From an uncultured Oscillospiraceae bacterium (lineage in GTDB: Bacteria > Bacillota > Clostridia > Oscillospirales > Oscillospiraceae), in contig CAAERF010000184.1 of NCBI GenBank assembly GCA_900758315.1, forward strand, positions 1-12,675: a stretch of 12,675 nucleotides of DNA, in the 5' to 3' direction. Shown here piece by piece: positions 1 through 6,326 of this stretch. A program made the translations under genes and the position numbers. The first letter of the stretch is position 1, and each line of letters begins with the position of its first letter. The notes under the pieces were generated by a model. The model worked only from the letters and a program-made list of their open reading frames with translations, searched no databases and was not told the origin of the DNA.

Positions 1-576
1 CTGGACCTGCCCCGGTTCACCCTCATCGGCGCCACTACCCGGGCGGGCAGTCTGTCGGCGCCACTGCGGGACCGGTTCGGTGTGAGCCTGCGGCTGGAGC
101 TGTACACCCCGGAGGAGCTGGCGCTGATCGTGGCCCGCAGCGCCGAGATTTTAGAGGTGCCCATCGAGGCCGACGGCGCCATGGAGATCGCCTGCCGCAG
201 CCGGGGCACTCCGCGCATCGCCAACCGGATGCTCCGGCGGGTCCGGGATTTTGCACAGGTCCGCTCCGGCGGCGTCATCACCCGGGCGGTGGCCGACCGG
301 GCCCTCACCGACCTGGAGGTGGACCAGCTGGGGCTGGACGCCGTGGACCGGCGGATGCTCCGGGCCATTGTGGAGCTCTACGGCGGCGGGCCGGTGGGAC
401 TGGACACCCTGGCCGCCACCATCAACGAGGACACGGTGACCCTGGAGGACATGTACGAGCCCTACCTGATGCAGCAGGGCTTCCTGACCCGGACGCCACG
501 GGGCCGCTGCGCCACCCCAAAGGCCTACGAACACCTGGGCCTTCCGCTGCCCGGCGGACAGGAAACCCTGTACTGA
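1..576 (+). CDS. ruvB: Holliday junction branch migration DNA helicase RuvB (3' part only)
   Basis: The frame is open from the first base of the window, so the 5' part, with the Walker A and B motifs, lies outside. The visible 191 residues begin [18 protein letters not shown] and run through APLRDRFG, the RuvB sensor-1 and arginine-finger region. The sensor-2 stretch [16 protein letters not shown] and the C-terminal winged-helix domain ([23 protein letters not shown]) follow. RuvB is a hexameric AAA+ motor that drives branch migration with RuvA and hands junctions to RuvC in recombination repair. An internal GTG at 80 is not the start, because conserved residues continue upstream of it. No U-tract terminator is visible after the TGA; the sigH promoter begins about 65 nt later. 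Confidence 0.97.
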   Translation: MDLPRFTLIGATTRAGSLSAPLRDRFGVSLRLELYTPEELALIVARSAEILEVPIEADGAMEIACRSRGTPRIANRMLRRVRDFAQVRSGGVITRAVADRALTDLEVDQLGLDAVDRRMLRAIVELYGGGPVGLDTLAATINEDTVTLEDMYEPYLMQQGFLTRTPRGRCATPKAYEHLGLPLPGGQETLY

Positions 577-641
577 GGCGGGAAAGCGGGTATTTGGGTG
601 CATTGACAGGGGAATAAGCGGATTTTGACGGCCGGTTCCGC

Positions 642-670
642 TTGACCAACTGTTTTGGACCTGTTATACT
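642..670 (+). promoter_or_regulatory. SigA-type promoter of the sigH-like gene
   Basis: TTGACC (642-647), a 17-bp spacer and TATACT (665-670), with an extended -10 TG at 662-663. The expected start is near 677, giving a very short leader before the AGGAG (682-686) of the gene at 693. A 7-bp inverted repeat, AAGCGGA (616-622) and TCCGCTT (637-643), ends inside the -35 element. Confidence 0.85.
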
Positions 671-692
671 TAATTATAAATAGGAGATCGGA

Positions 693-1280
693 ATGACTGT
701 TTCTCAAACCACATATCACACGCAAGGGGATGAGGCCCTCTGCGCTCTGGCCGCCTCGGGCGACCGGCGGGCCGAGGAGGTCCTCATTGGCCGCTATACC
801 CGGATGGTTCGGGCCCTCTCCCGGCCCCTGTTCCTGATGGGCGGCGACAGTGAGGATCTGATTCAGGAGGGCATGCTGGGCCTGTGGAAGGCCGTGCGGG
901 ACTATGTCCCGGACCGCGGCGCCTCCTTCCGGACCTTTGCCCAGACCTGCGTGAAAAACAGCATGATCTCTGCCATCAAAGCTGCGGCAGGGAAGCATCA
1001 CATTCCTCTTAACGATTCCGTCCCATTCGAGACCCTTCTTTTTGACAGAAATGATCAGTTGGCGGTAAGCGATCCTGAGACGCTCTACATCGACCGGGAG
1101 ATTTACAGCGAACAGCTGGATCAGTTCTACAGTAAGCTGTCTGGTTTCGAGGCAAAGGTGCTTGATCTGTACCTCAACGGCCTGTCCTACCTGGAGATCT
1201 CCGATCAGGTGAACCGTTCACCGAAGTCGGTGGATAACGCTGTCCAGCGCATCCGGCGCAAGTTCTCCCAGCAGCGGTAG
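693..1280 (+). CDS. sigH: RNA polymerase sigma factor, SigH (Spo0H) type
   Basis: 195-aa sigma-70 family protein. Region 2 is clear: MGGDSEDLIQEGMLGLWKAV (residues 49-68), then the -10-recognising ASFRTFAQTCVKNSMISAIK. The sequence KHHIPLN after region 2 matches the SigH family (KHIPLN in B. subtilis SigH). Region 4 has LNGLSYLEISDQVNRSPKSV, with a helix-turn-helix near residues 161-186. There is no region 1.1, as expected for this class. SigH drives early stationary-phase and sporulation genes in Firmicutes. The start at 693 is supported by AGGAG at 682-686. B. subtilis SigH is about 218 aa, so this copy is slightly short. From about 1010 onward codon use is less GC-biased than in neighbouring genes. 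A different alternative sigma factor of the same family is possible, since the usual sigH neighbours are not in view. Confidence 0.86.
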   Translation: MTVSQTTYHTQGDEALCALAASGDRRAEEVLIGRYTRMVRALSRPLFLMGGDSEDLIQEGMLGLWKAVRDYVPDRGASFRTFAQTCVKNSMISAIKAAAGKHHIPLNDSVPFETLLFDRNDQLAVSDPETLYIDREIYSEQLDQFYSKLSGFEAKVLDLYLNGLSYLEISDQVNRSPKSVDNAVQRIRRKFSQQR

Positions 1281-1344
1281 ACTGCCCCGCCTTTGCCGCC
1301 ATCTATCCTTCCCGGCGATTTCAGCCTGCGCTGAACGCAATATA

Positions 1345-1367
1345 GTCCCGCGGGACCAAAGTATACT
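1345..1367 (+). promoter_or_regulatory. Palindrome next to a -10 element (putative operator of the zinc-ribbon gene)
   Basis: GTCCCGCGGGAC (1345-1356) is a perfect 12-bp palindrome, followed after 5 bp by TATACT (1362-1367). At 17-bp spacing the -35 position reads AATATA, a poor match, so the promoter may need an activator or be weak. A second small inverted repeat, TTCAGC-CTGC-GCTGAA (1320-1335), lies just upstream. The arrangement is seen directly; operator function is inferred. Confidence 0.45.
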
Positions 1368-1390
1368 CAAAAAAGAGAGGGTTTTCTAAC

Positions 1391-1666
1391 ATGTTCGAAG
1401 ACAAGACGCTTGTATGCAAAGAGTGTGGCAACGAGTTCGTTTTCACCGCCGGTGAACAGGAATTCTACGCAGAGCACGGCTTCCAGAACGAGCCGCAGCG
1501 CTGTAAGCCCTGCCGTGACGCCCGCAAGAATGCGGCCCGCGGTCCCAGACAGTTCTTCACCGCCACCTGCGCCAACTGCGGCGGCGAGGCACGGGTTCCC
1601 TTCGAGCCCAAGAGCGACCGCCCCGTCTATTGCAGCAGCTGTTTTGCTCAGATGCGCGGCGAATAA
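1391..1666 (+). CDS. Small protein with two zinc-ribbon-type Cys4 units
   Basis: 91 aa with eight cysteines in two Cys4 sets. The first is CKEC (residues 9-12) paired with CKPC around residues 38-41, and includes the text NEFVFTAGEQEFYAEHGFQN. The second is CANC paired with CSSC near the C-terminus. The first half matches the 'probable zinc-ribbon' family (zf-trcl type) found widely in Clostridia; the second resembles the CxxC-x20-CxxC family. No enzyme domain is present. A role in binding nucleic acid or protein is usually assumed for such ribbons but is not shown. A weak ribosome site (GAGAGG, 1375-1380) lies 10 nt before the ATG. The gene is closed by a strong terminator at 1731-1763, so it is probably monocistronic. 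The last about 30 nt are imperfectly duplicated directly after the stop codon. Confidence 0.88.
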   Translation: MFEDKTLVCKECGNEFVFTAGEQEFYAEHGFQNEPQRCKPCRDARKNAARGPRQFFTATCANCGGEARVPFEPKSDRPVYCSSCFAQMRGE

Positions 1667-1697
1667 CGCTTTGTTTCAGGAAATGCGCGGCGAATTA
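1637..1697 (+). repeat. Imperfect tandem duplication of the zinc-ribbon gene's 3' end
   Basis: The 13-mer ATGCGCGGCGAAT occurs at 1652-1664, covering the last codons and the start of the stop, and again at 1683-1695. The flanks also resemble each other: gctgttttgctcag before copy one and gctttgtttcagg before copy two, each ending in a TAA-like triplet. The unit is about 30 nt and lies between the gene and its terminator. Confidence 0.6.
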
Positions 1698-1730
1698 ACC
1701 AGCCGTGTTCCGTCACCATCACGACACGAG

Positions 1731-1763
1731 AGAGGAAGTGTGTTCCGCACTTCCTCTTTTTTT
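1731..1763 (+). terminator. Rho-independent terminator after the zinc-ribbon gene
   Basis: A perfect 10-bp stem, AGAGGAAGTG (1731-1740) with CACTTCCTCT (1748-1757), a 7-nt loop TGTTCCG, and a T-tract at 1757-1763. Confidence 0.93.
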
Positions 1764-1784
1764 CGCGCCCAGGCCGCCTTTTTG

Positions 1785-1813
1785 TTGAAATGTGCGGGAA
1801 AAGTGGTTATAAT
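1785..1813 (+). promoter_or_regulatory. SigA-type promoter of the DUF1858 gene
   Basis: TTGAAA (1785-1790), a 17-bp spacer and TATAAT (1808-1813). It lies between the preceding terminator and the AGGAGG at 1836-1841. It may also serve trmK and the Nif3 gene downstream. Confidence 0.88.
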
Positions 1814-1851
1814 AGCAACGATAACATTATGAATCAGGAGGTATTTGCGAA

Positions 1852-2067
1852 ATGCCCGAAATTACGAAGGATATTATTATTGCCGACCTGCTGTCGGCCA
1901 TGCCCCAGGCCGCTGCCGTCCTGCAGCACTGCGGGATGCACTGTGTCTACTGCCCGTCCTCCCTCAACGAGACCCTGGAGGAGGCCTGCATGGTCCACGG
2001 CCTGGACTGCGAGACCATGCTGGACGAGCTCAACGCAGAGCGTGAGCTGACGGCGTCGGAATCCTAA
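1852..2067 (+). CDS. DUF1858 'redox disulfide' domain protein
   Basis: 71 aa. The N-terminal ITKDIIIADLLSAMPQAAAV followed by CGMHCVYCPSS matches DUF1858 (ScdA N-terminal-like, 'hybrid cluster protein-associated redox disulfide' family). In that family a compact helical domain carries a C-x3-C-x2-C motif, here Cys27, Cys31 and Cys34, followed by a conserved ETLEEACMVHG-type segment. The protein is stand-alone and soluble, with no partner domain. Extra cysteines occur at 46 and 53. The start at 1852 is chosen because AGGAGG (1836-1841) lies 10 nt upstream and the family begins at this point. Function is unknown; redox sensing or metal-cluster handling is suggested only by family name and motif. 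A 12-bp hairpin without a U-tract separates it from trmK. Confidence 0.9.
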   Translation: MPEITKDIIIADLLSAMPQAAAVLQHCGMHCVYCPSSLNETLEEACMVHGLDCETMLDELNAERELTASES

Positions 2068-2078
2068 ACAACAGGCGA

Positions 2079-2105
2079 GAAGAGCGGCCGTCCCGGCCGT
2101 TCTTC
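2079..2105 (+). other. Strong GC-rich hairpin between the DUF1858 gene and trmK
   Basis: GAAGAGCGGCCG (2079-2090) pairs with CGGCCGTTCTTC (2094-2105) over 12 bp with one G-T pair and a 3-nt loop. No T-tract follows. It could be a weak terminator, an RNA processing or stability element, or a barrier that lowers trmK expression. Confidence 0.55.
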
Positions 2106-2128
2106 CGCTATCTGGAACGGAAACGGAT

Positions 2129-2848
2129 ATGAGAAACGTAACCTTATCCCTGCGCCTGCACGCTGCCGCGGCGTGGGTGCCGCATCAGGCCCGGCTGTGC
2201 GACGTGGGAACCGATCACGCGACCCTGCCCATCTGGCTGATGCAGCAGGGCAGAGTGCGCAGCGCGGTGGCCACCGACATCCGCCCGGGTCCCCTGGAGC
2301 GGGCCCGCAGAAATGTGGAGCGCTACGGCTACGGCGGGCAGATCGCCCTGCGGCTGTGCGACGGACTGGCGGCGGTGAGACCGGAGGAGGCCGATGCGGT
2401 CACCATCTGCGGCATGGGCGGCAATATGATGGCCTCCATCCTGGCTACGGCGCCCTGGACCCGGGAGAATACGGCGCTGATTTTGCAGCCCATGAAGTCC
2501 CAGGACGAGCTGCGGCGCTGGCTGGCCGGCCACGGCTACGTGATCCGGCGGGAGCGGGTGCTCTGGGAAGAGGGCCACTGGTACACGCTGCTGGACGTCC
2601 GCGGCGGAGTGGAGTCCGCGGTCCTGACACCGGGCGCCCAGGAGGCGGGAATGCCTGCCCGATGGTGCCGGGAGGATGACCGGCTGGGCTACCTGGCCTA
2701 CCTGCGCAGGCGTTTGGAGCGCCAGAAAGCCGGTCTGGAACGGGCGGCAGGAGAGCCTGACCGGATGCGGCTGGCCTATTTGTGGGCCGCGCTGGCGGAA
2801 TTGTCCGCCTGGCACGACAGTTTAGAGAGAGGAGTGTGGCCAACATGA
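2129..2848 (+). CDS. trmK: tRNA (adenine(22)-N1)-methyltransferase TrmK
   Basis: 239 aa, the usual TrmK/COG2384 length. TrmK transfers a methyl group from S-adenosylmethionine to N1 of A22 in tRNAs. The Rossmann-fold methyltransferase motifs are visible: CDVGTDHATLPIWL (motif I, residues 24-37), VATDIRPGPLERARRN (acidic Asp50 for the ribose of SAM), the family signature ICGMGGNMM around residues 93-100, and LILQPMKSQDELRRWL. The C-terminal helical part (residues 200-230) is typical. The ATG at 2129 has only a weak purine-rich site upstream (GGAACGG), so expression may depend on transcription from the DUF1858 promoter. Its TGA overlaps the next ATG by 4 bp. The trmK-nif3 pair is conserved in Firmicutes (yqfN-yqfO), which strengthens both calls. 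Confidence 0.95.
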   Translation: MRNVTLSLRLHAAAAWVPHQARLCDVGTDHATLPIWLMQQGRVRSAVATDIRPGPLERARRNVERYGYGGQIALRLCDGLAAVRPEEADAVTICGMGGNMMASILATAPWTRENTALILQPMKSQDELRRWLAGHGYVIRRERVLWEEGHWYTLLDVRGGVESAVLTPGAQEAGMPARWCREDDRLGYLAYLRRRLERQKAGLERAAGEPDRMRLAYLWAALAELSAWHDSLERGVWPT

Positions 2849-3648
2849 CTACCGTACAGGAAATTTATCGCTTTATCGATCAGCTGGCGCCCTTTTCCAT
2901 CCAGCAGTCCTGGGACAACTCCGGGATGCTGGTAGGGCACTGGAAGCATCCGGTGAGCCGGGTGCTGATGACCCTGGACATCACGCCGGAGGTCATCTAT
3001 GAGGCCCGGCAGATGGGCGCGGAGCTGATCGTCTCCCACCACCCGCTGCTCTTCAACCCGGCAAAGCAGGTCACCGACGGTTCCACCGACCTGGTGGGCC
3101 AGCGGATCCTCGCCCTGGCCGAGAGCGGCATCGCCGCCATCTGCTGCCACACCAACTGGGACAGCGCGCCGGTGGGGGTCAACTACGTGCTGGCCAAGCT
3201 GTGCGGTCTGGAGAAGCTCCAGGTGCTGGAGCCCGAGGGCACTGACGCCAACGGCCTGCCCTACGGCATCGGCCGGATCGGCACCCTCAAGCTGCCCATG
3301 GAGCTGAGCGATTACTTAGAGCTTTTGAAGGGCAGTCTGGAGCCCAACGGGCTGCGCTACGTCAGCGGTGGCCGGAAGGTCTACAAGGTCGCCGTAGGCG
3401 GCGGTTCCTGCGGCAGTATGCTGGAGCAGGTGGTCCAGGCCGGATGCGACACCTTCGTCACCGGGGACCTGAAGTACGACCACTTCCTGGACGCGAAGAT
3501 GCTGAAGGTGAACCTGATCGACGCCGGTCACTATCCCACCGAGGACCCGTCCATGACCGTGCTGGGCTACCAGATCGCCAAGGCATTCCCCGGCGTCCGG
3601 GTGAAAAAGAGCGAGATCCACCACGAGGTGCTCAGCTACAAAAAATAA
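2845..3648 (+). CDS. Nif3-like dinuclear metal-centre protein (YqfO/YbgI family, short form)
   Basis: 267 aa from the ATG at 2845. That start is chosen over upstream in-frame codons because it makes an ATGA overlap with trmK and follows GAGAGGAG at 2826-2833. Metal-centre residues of the family are present: SHHP with His65 and His66, HTNWD with Asp106, and GHYPTED with His229 and Glu233; the N-terminal WDNSG is also typical. The protein is often annotated as 'GTP cyclohydrolase I type 2 homolog', but its reaction is not established and that name should not be taken as function. It lacks the PII-like insert that makes B. subtilis YqfO about 370 aa, so it is the YbgI-sized form. Family members form a hexameric toroid. 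No clear terminator follows before the tRNA-Ser promoter. Confidence 0.95.
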   Translation: MTTVQEIYRFIDQLAPFSIQQSWDNSGMLVGHWKHPVSRVLMTLDITPEVIYEARQMGAELIVSHHPLLFNPAKQVTDGSTDLVGQRILALAESGIAAICCHTNWDSAPVGVNYVLAKLCGLEKLQVLEPEGTDANGLPYGIGRIGTLKLPMELSDYLELLKGSLEPNGLRYVSGGRKVYKVAVGGGSCGSMLEQVVQAGCDTFVTGDLKYDHFLDAKMLKVNLIDAGHYPTEDPSMTVLGYQIAKAFPGVRVKKSEIHHEVLSYKK

Positions 3649-3671
3649 ATCGAAAAAATGAAAAAAGGCTC

Positions 3672-3699
3672 TTGACGAATTTGGAAATTGTGGTATAAT
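3672..3699 (+). promoter_or_regulatory. Promoter of tRNA-Ser
   Basis: TTGACG (3672-3677), a 16-bp spacer and TATAAT (3694-3699), with an extended -10 TGG at 3691-3693. The tRNA begins about 60 nt downstream. Confidence 0.88.
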
Positions 3700-3759
3700 A
3701 ATCAGCGTTGCACAGGCAATCCGCCTTCGGAAATGAAGTTTCGGCACAGCATGCCCCGT

Positions 3760-3850
3760 GGAGAAGTGGCTGAGTGGACGAAGGCGCACGATTGGAAATC
3801 GTGTTTACGTTGATAGCGTAACAAGGGTTCGAATCCCTTCTTCTCCGCCA
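3760..3850 (+). tRNA. tRNA-Ser(GGA)
   Basis: 91 nt including an encoded CCA. The acceptor stem GGAGAAG (3760-3766) pairs with CTTCTCC (3840-3846), the discriminator is G3847 and CCA is at 3848-3850. The anticodon stem CACGA/TCGTG encloses TTGGAAA with anticodon GGA at 3794-3796. The long variable arm (TTTACGTTGATAGCGTAA region) is typical of class II serine tRNAs, and the T-loop GGTTCGAATCC is canonical. Confidence 0.97.
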
Positions 3851-3856
3851 TCGAAG

Positions 3857-3888
3857 CGTCCCGAATTCGTCAGAGTTCGGGACGTTTT
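3857..3888 (+). terminator. Terminator after tRNA-Ser
   Basis: CGTCCCGAA (3857-3865) pairs perfectly with TTCGGGACG (3876-3884) over 9 bp, with a 10-nt loop followed by TTTT (3885-3888). Confidence 0.88.
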
Positions 3889-3925
3889 CTGTTACCAGCC
3901 ATTGTGAAAGAAGGAGGCGGAATAC

Positions 3926-4942
3926 ATGCTGCAAGTTACTTTGGGTTCCACGGGGATTACGGTTCCCCAGAACGGGTTCGGCGCGCTGCCCATCCAGCGT
4001 ATTTCCAAGGAGGCGGCGGTGGCCCTGCTGCACCGGGCCTATGAGGGCGGAATCCGCTTTTTCGACACGGCCAGAATGTACACGGACAGTGAGGAAAAGC
4101 TCTCCGGGGCCTTTGGCGCCATGCGGGACCAGGTCTACATCGCCACCAAGAGCGAGGCCAAGAGCGTGGAGATGCTGAAACAGGACCTGGAGACCAGTCT
4201 CTCCCACCTGGGGTACATCGACCTGTACCAGTTCCACAACCCGTCCTTCTGTCCCAAGCCCGGGGACGGCACGGGCCTGTATGAGGTGATGCTGGAGGCC
4301 AAGGCGGCCGGCAAAATCCGCCACATCGGCCTGACCAATCACCGGCTCCACGTGGCCCGTGAGGCCATTGAGAGCGGCCTGTACGAGACCATTCAGTTCC
4401 CCTTCAGCTACCTGGCCTCGGAGGAGGACATCGCCCTGGTCCGGTTGGCCAAGGAGCACAACGTGGGCTTTATCGCCATGAAGGGGCTGTCCGGCGGCCT
4501 GATCACCAACAGCGCCGCGGCCTGCGCGTGGATGGGCCAGTTTGACAACGTGCTGCCCATCTGGGGCGTCCAGCGGGAGACGGAGTTGGAGGAGTTCCTG
4601 TCCTACATGGACAACACCCCGGAGATGAATGAGGAGATCTCTCAGCTGATCGAGCAGGACCGGAAACTGCTCTCCGGCAGCTTTTGCCGGGGCTGCGGCT
4701 ACTGTATGCCCTGTCCCGCCGGGATCGAGATCAACAACTGCGCCCGGATGAGCCTGCTGCTGCGGCGCAGTCCCAGTGCGGGCTGGCTCAACGAGGCCGG
4801 TCAGGCCCGGATGAAGCAGATCGAACAGTGCACCGGATGCCGGCAGTGTGCCTCCAAGTGTCCCTACGGGCTGGATACGCCGGAGCTGCTCAAAGAGAAC
4901 TACCGGGACTATCTGGAAGTGCTGGCGGGTAAGCCGGTCTGA
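3926..4942 (+). CDS. Aldo/keto reductase with C-terminal iron-sulfur (ferredoxin-type) cysteine motifs
   Basis: 338 aa. The N-terminal TIM-barrel carries the aldo/keto reductase catalytic tetrad: Asp47 and Tyr52 in FFDTARMY, Lys75 in IATK and His104 in QFHN. IGLTNH and IPFS-like segments follow as in the family. The C-terminal about 85 residues hold two cysteine clusters: C-x2-C-x2-C-x2-CP (Cys254, 257, 260, 263) and C-x2-C-x2-C-x3-CP (Cys302, 305, 308, 312). These are typical of the anaerobe-type 'aldo/keto reductase with 4Fe-4S domain'. It is probably a cytosolic NAD(P)H-linked or electron-transferring oxidoreductase; the substrate cannot be read from the sequence. AAGGAGG at 3911-3917 sets the start. 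The gap to the tRNA-Ser terminator is under 40 nt with no clear promoter, so read-through from the tRNA promoter is plausible. Confidence 0.93.
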   Translation: MLQVTLGSTGITVPQNGFGALPIQRISKEAAVALLHRAYEGGIRFFDTARMYTDSEEKLSGAFGAMRDQVYIATKSEAKSVEMLKQDLETSLSHLGYIDLYQFHNPSFCPKPGDGTGLYEVMLEAKAAGKIRHIGLTNHRLHVAREAIESGLYETIQFPFSYLASEEDIALVRLAKEHNVGFIAMKGLSGGLITNSAAACAWMGQFDNVLPIWGVQRETELEEFLSYMDNTPEMNEEISQLIEQDRKLLSGSFCRGCGYCMPCPAGIEINNCARMSLLLRRSPSAGWLNEAGQARMKQIEQCTGCRQCASKCPYGLDTPELLKENYRDYLEVLAGKPV

Positions 4943-5014
4943 GTCCCGCTCGGAAATTGGATTCCGGCATCCGAGACGCCGGAACTCCGGCGAGGCCCTT
5001 ATGAATCATAAAGT

Positions 5015-5057
5015 GGCACCCCGATGGCGCAGTGACGCGGTCGGGGTGCCGTTTTTT
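5015..5057 (+). terminator. Terminator after the aldo/keto reductase gene
   Basis: GGCACCCCGA (5015-5024) pairs perfectly with TCGGGGTGCC (5041-5050), a 10-bp stem with a 16-nt loop followed by G and six T (5052-5057). A smaller hairpin, TTCCGGC/GCCGGAA (4962-4984), lies upstream. The same stem could partly stop the convergent proA transcript, but the minus-strand U-tract is poor (ACTTTATG). Confidence 0.92.
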
Positions 5058-5066
5058 CAGGAGGAA

Positions 5067-6326
5067 TCAGCGGATGTCGCCGTTTCCGTGGATGATATAT
5101 TTGGTGGTGCACAGCTCTTCCAGCCCCATGGGGCCCCGTGCGTGGAGTTTCTGGGTGGAGATGCCCATCTCACAGCCCAGTCCGAACTCACCGCCGTCGG
5201 TGAAGCGGGTGGATGCGTTGACATAGACTGCGGCGGAGTCCACACAGGCGGTGAACATCCTGGCGGCGGCCTCATCCCGGGTCAGGATGGCGTCGCTGTG
5301 ACCGGTGGAGTGGGCGGCGATGTGGGCGATGGCGTCCTGGACGCTGTCCACCACCTTGACCGCCAGAATGTAGTCCAGGAACTCGGTGTCAAAGTCCTCC
5401 GGTCCCGCCGGAGTGCCCGGGATATACTGGGCCGCGGCGGGGTCCAGCCGCAGCTCCACCGGCGTCTGACCGGCGTCGCTCCGGGCCTTGCCCAGACGCT
5501 CCGCCAGACGGGGCAGGAAGTCCGCCGCCACGTCCCGGTGGACCAGACAGACCTCCTCGGCGTTGCAGACGCTGGGCCGGCTGGCCTTGGCGTTCTCGAT
5601 GATGTCCAGGGCCCGGTCCAGGTCAGCGGAGGCGTCCACGTAGATATGACAGATGCCGGTGCCGGTCTGGATACAGGGCACCTTGGCGTTCTGAGTGCAG
5701 GAGCGGATCAGGCCCGCGCCGCCCCGGGGAATCAGCAGGTCGATGTAGCCCACGGCGGTCATCAGCTCGTTGGCGCTGGCGTGGGTGGTGTCCTCGATGA
5801 GGTTGACGCAGGTCTCGGGCAGTCCGGCGCTGCGCAGCCCGGCCCGCAGGGCCTGGACGATGGCGCTGGCACTGCGCCAGGCGTTTTTACCGCTGCGGAG
5901 CACGCAGACATTGCCGCTCTTCAGGCAGAGGGCCGCCGCGTCGCTGGTGACGTTGGGCCGGCTCTCGTAGATGATGGCCACCACGCCCATGGGGACGGCG
6001 GTCTGCTCGATGACCATGCCGTTGGGGTGGACGGTCCGCTTGCGCACCTGTCCCACCGGGTCGGGCAGCTGGATCAGGGCCAGCACGCCCTCGGCCATTC
6101 CCTGGATCCGCTCCTCGGTCAGCAGCAGCCGGTCCATCATCACCGGGGAGATATTTCCCTCGGACTCCGCCAGATCCAGGGCGTTGGCGGCCAGAATCTC
6201 CGGCGTACCGGCGGTGAGGGCCTGAGCCATGGCCTCCAGAGCGGCGTTTTTGGCGGCGGTGTCCGCGAGGCTCAGCACGCGCTGAGCCTCCTTGGCCTGA
6301 ACCAGAATGGCAGCGGTTGTCATCAT
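5067..6326 (-). CDS. proA: Glutamate-5-semialdehyde dehydrogenase (gamma-glutamyl phosphate reductase)
   Basis: 419 aa from the ATG at 6326, close to the usual 415-420. ProA reduces gamma-glutamyl phosphate with NADPH to glutamate-5-semialdehyde, the second step of proline synthesis. Visible family signatures are ESRPNVTSDAAALCLKSGN (residues 121-139), the catalytic cysteine Cys254 in RPSVCNAEE, HSTGHSDAI (339-347) and NASTRFTDGGEFGLG (370-384). The start is chosen because AAAGGAG lies about 7 nt upstream and the ATG overlaps the proB stop in an ATGA arrangement; a second ATG directly follows and could also be used. It is the last gene of the proCBA operon. A long open frame on the opposite strand is a GC-rich shadow. 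Confidence 0.97.
   Translation of the reverse strand: MMTTAAILVQAKEAQRVLSLADTAAKNAALEAMAQALTAGTPEILAANALDLAESEGNISPVMMDRLLLTEERIQGMAEGVLALIQLPDPVGQVRKRTVHPNGMVIEQTAVPMGVVAIIYESRPNVTSDAAALCLKSGNVCVLRSGKNAWRSASAIVQALRAGLRSAGLPETCVNLIEDTTHASANELMTAVGYIDLLIPRGGAGLIRSCTQNAKVPCIQTGTGICHIYVDASADLDRALDIIENAKASRPSVCNAEEVCLVHRDVAADFLPRLAERLGKARSDAGQTPVELRLDPAAAQYIPGTPAGPEDFDTEFLDYILAVKVVDSVQDAIAHIAAHSTGHSDAILTRDEAAARMFTACVDSAAVYVNASTRFTDGGEFGLGCEMGISTQKLHARGPMGLEELCTTKYIIHGNGDIR

Noticed and set aside
3632..4459. Minus-strand open frame of 275 codons across tRNA-Ser and the aldo/keto reductase gene
   Set aside because: Its 'RRRRDSNPCYAINVNTISN' part is the antisense of tRNA-Ser, a well-known annotation artefact. 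The rest is the shadow of the reductase gene, and no ribosome site is present.
4999..5011. Short palindrome TTATGA-A-TCATAA just before the reductase terminator
   Set aside because: Six-base arms in A/T-rich sequence between two genes' 3' ends. No promoter nearby, so an operator role is unlikely, and the length could be chance.
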